A stretch of DNA of 64,000 bases from Chitinophagales bacterium (GTDB taxonomy: Bacteria; Bacteroidota; Bacteroidia; Chitinophagales; UBA2359). A program made the position numbers and the translations under genes. Shown here piece after piece: positions 58,900 through 64,000 of this stretch (position 1 is its first letter; the number at the start of each line of letters is the position of its first letter). Where the stretch lies: the NCBI GenBank assembly GCA_020636475.1, contig JACJXU010000002.1:149501-213500 (forward strand), given 5' to 3'. Under the pieces are notes generated by a model. It did no database searches and was not told the origin of the DNA. It saw only the letters and a list, made by a program, of their open reading frames with translations.

Positions 58900-60333
58900 T
58901 TGAATAATTTAATACAACAAATCCCAAGAGAAATTCAGGACGTACTGCAAAAAATTGCGGCAGTTGCGGCAGATATGAAAATTGATGCCTATATAGTGGG
59001 CGGTTTTGTACGCGATTTGTTGTTACAGCGCAACTGTAAAGACATAGACGTAGTCTGTGTAGGCAGTGGTATTGATTTGGCATTGGCGGCGGCGGCAAAA
59101 ATAAGCCCCCAACTAAAAGTGCAGTATTTCAAAAACTTCGGTACGGCGCACTTCAATTACAAAGGGGTAGATTATGAATTTGTAGGTGCGCGCAAGGAAT
59201 CGTACAACAGAGATTCGCGCAAACCCGTAGTTGAAAACGGCACTTTGGAAGAAGACCAACTCCGCCGCGATTTCACCATCAATGCCTTAGCTATTAGTTT
59301 GAACAAAGCTAATTGGGGACACTTGGTCGATCCTTTCAACGGTTTGGACGATTTAAAAAATGAATTGCTGCGCACGCCGCAAAATCCCGACATTACTTTT
59401 TCCGATGACCCGTTGCGTATGATGCGCGCAGCGCGATTTGCTACGCAACTCCATTTTTCTATTCATGCCGATGCTTTGCAGGCAATGCAAAAAAATGCTG
59501 AACGTATTAATATTGTTTCAAAAGAACGAATTATTGACGAACTCAATAAAATAATACTTGCGCCGCAGCCTTCTATTGGCTTTAGAATTTTGTACAATAC
59601 CGGCATTTTGTTTTATGTTTTTCCCGAATTGTGTGCCTTACAAGGTGTGCATACCCAAGAAGGTTTAGCACACAAAGACAATTTTTTTCACACATTGCAG
59701 GTACTCGACAATTTGTCGGAAACAAGCGATAATCTTTGGCTTCGCTGGTCGGCTATTATGCACGATTTGGGAAAAGAACGCACCAAAAAATTTGAGCAAG
59801 GGCAGGGCTGGACATTTCACGGACACGAAATTGTAGGCGCGAAAATGGTGCCCAAAATATTTGCAAAACTAAAACTACCGCTCGACACCAAAATGAAATA
59901 CGTGCAAAAATTGGTGTATTTGCACATGCGTCCTATTGCACTTACCAACGAAAATGTGACCGACTCGGCAATACGCCGTTTGCTTTTTGATGCCGGCGAT
60001 GATATTGACGATTTGATGCTGCTTTGTCGGGCGGATATCAGTTCTAAAAACAAGGCGAAAGTGCAGCGTTTTTTGCAAAATTATAATATGGTGCAAGAAA
60101 AATTGGTGGAGGTAGAAGCAAAAGACCGTTTGCGCAACTGGCAGCCACCTGTTTCGGGCGAAGAAATTATGACGTATTTCAACCTTTCTCCTTCGCGCGA
60201 GGTGGGTATTATCAAAAACGCTATTCGCGAAGCTATTCTTGATGGCGAAATCGAAAATTCTTACGAGGCAGCCTACAATTTTATGTTAAAAAAAGCCGCT
60301 ACTATGGGCATTTATCCTAAAAACAATGTTTAG
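58900..60333 (+). CDS. CCA-adding enzyme / poly(A) polymerase family nucleotidyltransferase
   Basis: 477 residues from TTG 58900, 20 bases after a TAATTTTG promoter element (58873-58880). The nucleotidyltransferase head is DAYIVGGFVRDLLLQRNCKDIDVVCVG, with the catalytic Asp pair in CKDIDVV, then LRRDFTINALA and DDPLRMMRAARFAT. The C-terminal half has an HD-type domain (HTLQVLDNLSE, MHDLGKERTKKF, HGHEIVGAKM). It adds or repairs the CCA end of tRNAs; most tRNAs here lack encoded CCA, so it is needed. Class II enzymes with an HD domain occur in many bacteria. Confidence 0.93.
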   Translation: MNNLIQQIPREIQDVLQKIAAVAADMKIDAYIVGGFVRDLLLQRNCKDIDVVCVGSGIDLALAAAAKISPQLKVQYFKNFGTAHFNYKGVDYEFVGARKESYNRDSRKPVVENGTLEEDQLRRDFTINALAISLNKANWGHLVDPFNGLDDLKNELLRTPQNPDITFSDDPLRMMRAARFATQLHFSIHADALQAMQKNAERINIVSKERIIDELNKIILAPQPSIGFRILYNTGILFYVFPELCALQGVHTQEGLAHKDNFFHTLQVLDNLSETSDNLWLRWSAIMHDLGKERTKKFEQGQGWTFHGHEIVGAKMVPKIFAKLKLPLDTKMKYVQKLVYLHMRPIALTNENVTDSAIRRLLFDAGDDIDDLMLLCRADISSKNKAKVQRFLQNYNMVQEKLVEVEAKDRLRNWQPPVSGEEIMTYFNLSPSREVGIIKNAIREAILDGEIENSYEAAYNFMLKKAATMGIYPKNNV

Positions 60334-60396
60334 TTTGGCATAGAATACTATTTTTTTTATACATTTGTAAGGTATTGTTTAAACCTCACTTGTTAT

Positions 60397-63300
60397 ATGA
60401 AAAAATTTATTCTTCTTTTTTTGTTTTTGGGAATATGTCAATGGAGCATTGCACAAAATTCTTGTACCAATTACAGGTATATACACGAAAATTTTACTAC
60501 GCACTATATTTCCGATGTTACCTATTGTCCAAATGTGCCGGAACTAATCCCGCCCTACACTTTTGAAGGACTTACAACCGATGTGGATTTACACATGGAC
60601 ATGCGTATTCCGAATATAGACATTAGCACCACACAAGCAGATACTGCCACCAAGCGTCCGGCAATTATTTGGGCACATTCGGGCGGCTTTATTATTGGTG
60701 ACAAAGATGCCGACGACATGCAAGCACTTATTGATACATTTGCCCGCAAAGGATTTGTCGCCGTTTCGATGCAATACCGTTTGGGACTGGACCCCGTTTT
60801 CGATTCCGAAAGTCCTGAGCGTGCCGTGTGGCGTGCGGTGCAAGACGGTAGTGCCGCAGTGCGTTTTTTGCGTGAAAATGCCACCGTTTTGGGCATTGAC
60901 CCCAACCTTATTTTTATTGCCGGAAGTAGTGCCGGAGGTTTCATAGCCGTGCATGTAGCCTATGCCGAAGATTCGGAACGCCCCAGCACTACGTATAGCA
61001 GTTTTCTTACACCGGATTTAGGTAATAAAAATGCGCACAATGTTTTAAAGTACAATAGCTTTTTACCCAATTTGAATGTAAATGGCAATGTTGCCGGAAA
61101 TTATAACAGTTATCCCAAAGGAACAATAAATTGCTGGGGTGCTATTGGCGACCCGAATTGGATAAATAGTCCTACTAATACTGTTCCGAATATTCTATTT
61201 CATGGCGACCAAGATGATATTGTCCCCATTGGACAAGGAGAACCTTTTGGTGTGCCATGGTTTCCTACAACTTATGGTTCGTTGCCTATTCACAACCGTT
61301 CTCTTAGCGAAGGCATTTATTCCGATTTGAATGTTTATGTGGGTTATGGACACTTGACTTGGGGTGCCGATAATGGTTATTGGAATCCTCCCGGCGGTGG
61401 TCCGCAAGATATGGCAAATTGGTTGGAAATTATTAATAAAACCACTAATTTCATGTATTTGCACATGAAACCAACTGCTCCAATTATTACAGGTCCGGTG
61501 TCGGTACTTACTGCTTCTACCCAAACTTATACCATAGCGGCACCAGTTTCGGGTTCTACCTATTGTTGGGAAATAAGCGGTGGCGAAATTGTAGAATACG
61601 GTCCCGACAATGCTTGGATTGAAGTGGCTTGGGGTGCTGAAGGCAGTGCGTATGTAAAAACACGCGAAGTAAACTGCAATGTATTGGAAAGCGATTGGAC
61701 AACTTTGAATGTTTCTATTGTATGCAGCCCCGACAACGACTTAGATGCGTATGCTGCTTATCCTTGTGGTACCGACTGTGATGATACGGATGTGAATAAC
61801 TGGCAATCGTGTCTTACTTGCGTAGATGCAGACGGCGATGGTTGGTATGTTGGTTGCGATGCGTATATTACGATTAATGGTCCCGATTGTGATGATTCCA
61901 ATCCTGCCAAATATCCGGGAAGTTCCGCTTATCCCGAAATTCCAAACAACGGTATGGACGATGATTGCGATGGTGAAATAGATGAAGCAGAAATAACGGT
62001 TTGTTTAGACCCTTCATCGCCCATTTCTATTCCAAGTGATGATGCTACGGGTATTACGGTAAATCTTCCGGTAAATATTCCCAATCTTACTCCCTGTCAT
62101 CAAATTGCCGATGTGAATTTTTGGGTGTATGCTACGCATGACGAAGTAGGCGATTTATTAGGTTATTTAAAACATCCCGACAATACCAATCGCTTGTTGT
62201 TTCAACATCCGGGTCCCAATGACACAAGTTGCGGGGAAGCAGACTTATATGCTATTTTCAACGACGAAGCAACTTTAACCTATGCGGATTTCGACAATAT
62301 GTGTAATAGTACACCTCCGGCAATAAATGGAACATTCCAGCCACTTAATTCTTTGAGTATTTTCGATGGAAAAGCACCCAATGGTACTTGGAAATTTAAT
62401 ATCATTGACGATGTTTGGTGGGATTGGGGCGAACTGCAAAATACTTGTATTTATGTTCGTGTGGAATCAACCTGTTCTATATATTATGCCGATGCGGACA
62501 ATGATGGCTACGGCACCGCACAAAGTCTTTGCTTGTGCGCGCCTTCCGGAATTTATACCGCTACGCAAACAGGTGATTGTGATGATAACAATGCCAATAT
62601 TCATCCTTACGCACCCGAACTGTGTGATGGCTTGGATAACAACTGTAATGGCTTGATTGATGATGGCATTGAGCAACTGTACTACTTAGATGCTGATGGT
62701 GATGGATTTGGTAATCCTAAATTTGTGATAAGTACTTGTAATCCGCCAGCCAATTTTGTTTTGGTAGCGGGTGATTGCGATGATACGAATGCCAATGTTA
62801 ATCCCAATATGCCCGAAGTTTGCAATGGTATTGATGATAATTGTAACCTTACTACGGACGAAGGATTGACTACGGTGTATTATAAAGATAAAGACGGCGA
62901 TGGTTATGGCGACCCTAATAATGCTATTGTAGGTTGCACTGCTCCGCCCCAATATGTTGCCAACGGCAATGACTGTGATGACGAAAATCCGAATATTAAT
63001 CCTGCTGCTTCGGAAATATGCAACGGTAAAGACGATAACTGTAACCTATCTATTGACGAAGGTATGACCGACACCGACAATGACGGCATTTGCGATAGCT
63101 TAGACAACTGTCCTGCTACGGCAAACGGCACGCAAGAAGATATTGATAGCGATGGAATAGGCGATATGTGTGACACGGAAAACCTGATTAGTTGCGAAGA
63201 TGTGTACATAGTAACCCTCACTTACGCCAACGGCGATGTACTTACTTACAGAGCCGCCGACCATATTGTTGCTTATAATCAAATTCAAAGCGGAGCGCAA

Positions 63301-63732
63301 ATTGTGTATGATGCCGGCGAATATATTGACCTGATGAACGGATTTACTGCCAACGAAGGTGCTGATTTCACGGCATTGATTAGTGGTTGTGTAGGTGTTG
63401 CGAAAAATGAAGATAACACAGACAATACCGAAAATATTGTAGAAATCAATAAATTGGAAGAAGATAACAACATTAATTTTGTAGCCTATCCTAATCCAGC
63501 CGCCGACAAGTTGAATATTGCTTTTAAAGTAGATACAGACGTACGCACAAACATTAGTCTTTACAATATGCAAGGGCAGCAACTGCAACAAATTTTCAAC
63601 CAAAAAGTACCTGCCAATTCACCTCAGAACATTAGTTTGGAACTTGGCGAAATTCCTTCGGGCGTGTATATACTACAACTTAGCACCACCGATGGAGAAA
63701 GTAAGTACATAAAAGTTGCCGTGCAGCGATAA
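60397..63732 (+). CDS. Secreted multidomain esterase with P-domain, metal-binding repeats and T9SS sorting
   Basis: 1111 residues. A signal peptide (MKKFILLFLFLGICQWSIAQ) is followed by an alpha/beta-hydrolase (about 50-340): oxyanion hole HSGG (94-97), nucleophile Ser178 in GSSAGG, an acid in HGDQDDIVP and a late His in YGHLTW. Then come a PKD/Ig-like part, MopE-type metal-binding repeats with DCDDxNxxxxPxxxE and DDDCDGEIDE (several), a proprotein-convertase P-domain around 570-690, thrombospondin type 3-like DTDNDGICDSLDNCP, a 3-coathanger-like block (GAQIVYDAGEYIDLMNGF) and a sorting domain. It is a surface or released carboxylesterase; the substrate is unknown. Confidence 0.87.
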   Translation: MKKFILLFLFLGICQWSIAQNSCTNYRYIHENFTTHYISDVTYCPNVPELIPPYTFEGLTTDVDLHMDMRIPNIDISTTQADTATKRPAIIWAHSGGFIIGDKDADDMQALIDTFARKGFVAVSMQYRLGLDPVFDSESPERAVWRAVQDGSAAVRFLRENATVLGIDPNLIFIAGSSAGGFIAVHVAYAEDSERPSTTYSSFLTPDLGNKNAHNVLKYNSFLPNLNVNGNVAGNYNSYPKGTINCWGAIGDPNWINSPTNTVPNILFHGDQDDIVPIGQGEPFGVPWFPTTYGSLPIHNRSLSEGIYSDLNVYVGYGHLTWGADNGYWNPPGGGPQDMANWLEIINKTTNFMYLHMKPTAPIITGPVSVLTASTQTYTIAAPVSGSTYCWEISGGEIVEYGPDNAWIEVAWGAEGSAYVKTREVNCNVLESDWTTLNVSIVCSPDNDLDAYAAYPCGTDCDDTDVNNWQSCLTCVDADGDGWYVGCDAYITINGPDCDDSNPAKYPGSSAYPEIPNNGMDDDCDGEIDEAEITVCLDPSSPISIPSDDATGITVNLPVNIPNLTPCHQIADVNFWVYATHDEVGDLLGYLKHPDNTNRLLFQHPGPNDTSCGEADLYAIFNDEATLTYADFDNMCNSTPPAINGTFQPLNSLSIFDGKAPNGTWKFNIIDDVWWDWGELQNTCIYVRVESTCSIYYADADNDGYGTAQSLCLCAPSGIYTATQTGDCDDNNANIHPYAPELCDGLDNNCNGLIDDGIEQLYYLDADGDGFGNPKFVISTCNPPANFVLVAGDCDDTNANVNPNMPEVCNGIDDNCNLTTDEGLTTVYYKDKDGDGYGDPNNAIVGCTAPPQYVANGNDCDDENPNINPAASEICNGKDDNCNLSIDEGMTDTDNDGICDSLDNCPATANGTQEDIDSDGIGDMCDTENLISCEDVYIVTLTYANGDVLTYRAADHIVAYNQIQSGAQIVYDAGEYIDLMNGFTANEGADFTALISGCVGVAKNEDNTDNTENIVEINKLEEDNNINFVAYPNPAADKLNIAFKVDTDVRTNISLYNMQGQQLQQIFNQKVPANSPQNISLELGEIPSGVYILQLSTTDGESKYIKVAVQR

Positions 63733-63760
63733 GTAATTATTTTTCTACGGCTAAAAAAAT

Positions 63761-63805
63761 AAATTCCAGCAAGTGTTCAAATTTTTTCTGCTTGCGGGAA
63801 TTTTT
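63761..63805 (+). terminator. Terminator after the secreted esterase gene
   Basis: AAATTCCaGCAAG (63761-63773) pairs with CTTGCgGGAATTT (63791-63803), one mismatch, then T-rich. The loop is about 17 bases. Confidence 0.75.
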
Positions 63806-63906
63806 AGGTTAAAAAAAAGTGAAAATCTTCATTTATATTGAACTTATTTGCGGCTTTTTGTTTTATTCTAGTAAACTGTTGTATCATATAAAAAAATTAT
63901 AAACTT

Positions 63907-64000
63907 ATGAAAGTTAAACATGCTGCATATTTGTTTTCTGGAATTATTTTAGGTGGCGTTACTGCTTTATTGTTGGCCCCTGAAAAAGGTTCTAAAACAC
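63907..64000 (+). CDS. YtxH-like membrane-anchored protein, 5' part (runs off the window)
   Basis: The first 31 codons are visible: MKVKHAAYLFSGIILGGVTALLLAPEKGSKT. A glycine-rich hydrophobic helix and LLLAPEKGS fit the YtxH domain family, small stress-linked proteins with an N-terminal helix and a coiled-coil tail. The remainder is outside the window. Confidence 0.7.
   Translation, partial: MKVKHAAYLFSGIILGGVTALLLAPEKGSKT

Overview
The window is a chromosomal segment of a Bacteroidota bacterium, probably of the Saprospirales/Chitinophagales type, though that placement is a guess. The evidence is three secreted proteins with type IX secretion C-terminal sorting domains (1-1497, 39579-44363, 60397-63732), promoters fitting the Bacteroidota pattern TTTG-N19-TAnnTTTG, few Shine-Dalgarno sites, frequent TTG starts, LpxB (a Gram-negative outer membrane), bacillithiol synthesis (BshB1) and AT-rich spacers.

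Layout. 1-7.2 kb: the end of a secreted M14 carboxypeptidase, a CPBP membrane protease, an orphan TIR-like NADase-type protein, a GH13 amylase lipoprotein, a yeast-type cytosine deaminase and an ABC exporter. 7.2-16.6 kb: a type I restriction-modification locus on the minus strand (hsdR, hsdM, hsdS and two conserved small genes). It has been invaded twice: a REP-associated transposase (RAYT) with a 66-bp hairpin repeat array lies between hsdR and hsdM, and an ISAs1-type element has cut hsdR at its catalytic E-x-K motif with a 10-bp target duplication. 17-34 kb: mostly housekeeping and accessory metabolism (gcvT, two ppk2 genes, parDE, a heptaheme cytochrome with TPRs, folK, crcB, a rhodanese, an AraC regulator, a YigZ protein, ribD, rlmB). 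34.0-35.3 kb: a dense nest of hairpin repeats and a 22-24 bp minisatellite. 35.3-39.2 kb: a two-gene BcgI-like type IIB restriction-modification system, with nuclease and methylase fused in one protein and a two-domain specificity subunit. A run of ten G lies exactly between the two target-recognition halves of the specificity gene, and gain or loss of one G hits a stop at once.

39.6-44.8 kb: a 1594-residue secreted protein built of alternating repeat modules, then dispersed repeats. 44.8-54.2 kb: a metallo-hydrolase, lpxB, surE, bshB1, priA, uvrB and csaA. 54.1-55.9 kb: a duplicated csaA-end/tRNA-Pro segment with reciprocal decay of its two copies, enclosing two orphan genes with a repeated leader, followed by tRNA-Pro and tRNA-Ser. 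56.7-58.5 kb: an IS1634-family element flanked by a 106/107-bp direct repeat, a hallmark of that family. 58.9-64.0 kb: a CCA-adding enzyme, a secreted multidomain esterase and the start of a YtxH-like protein.

The strongest candidate for something new is the poly-G switch in the type IIB specificity gene. It would let the cell alternate between a bipartite recognition site and a one-domain specificity subunit. Other notable points are the reversible-looking inactivation of HsdR, the RAYT/REP unit inside the type I operon, and the tRNA-linked duplication.
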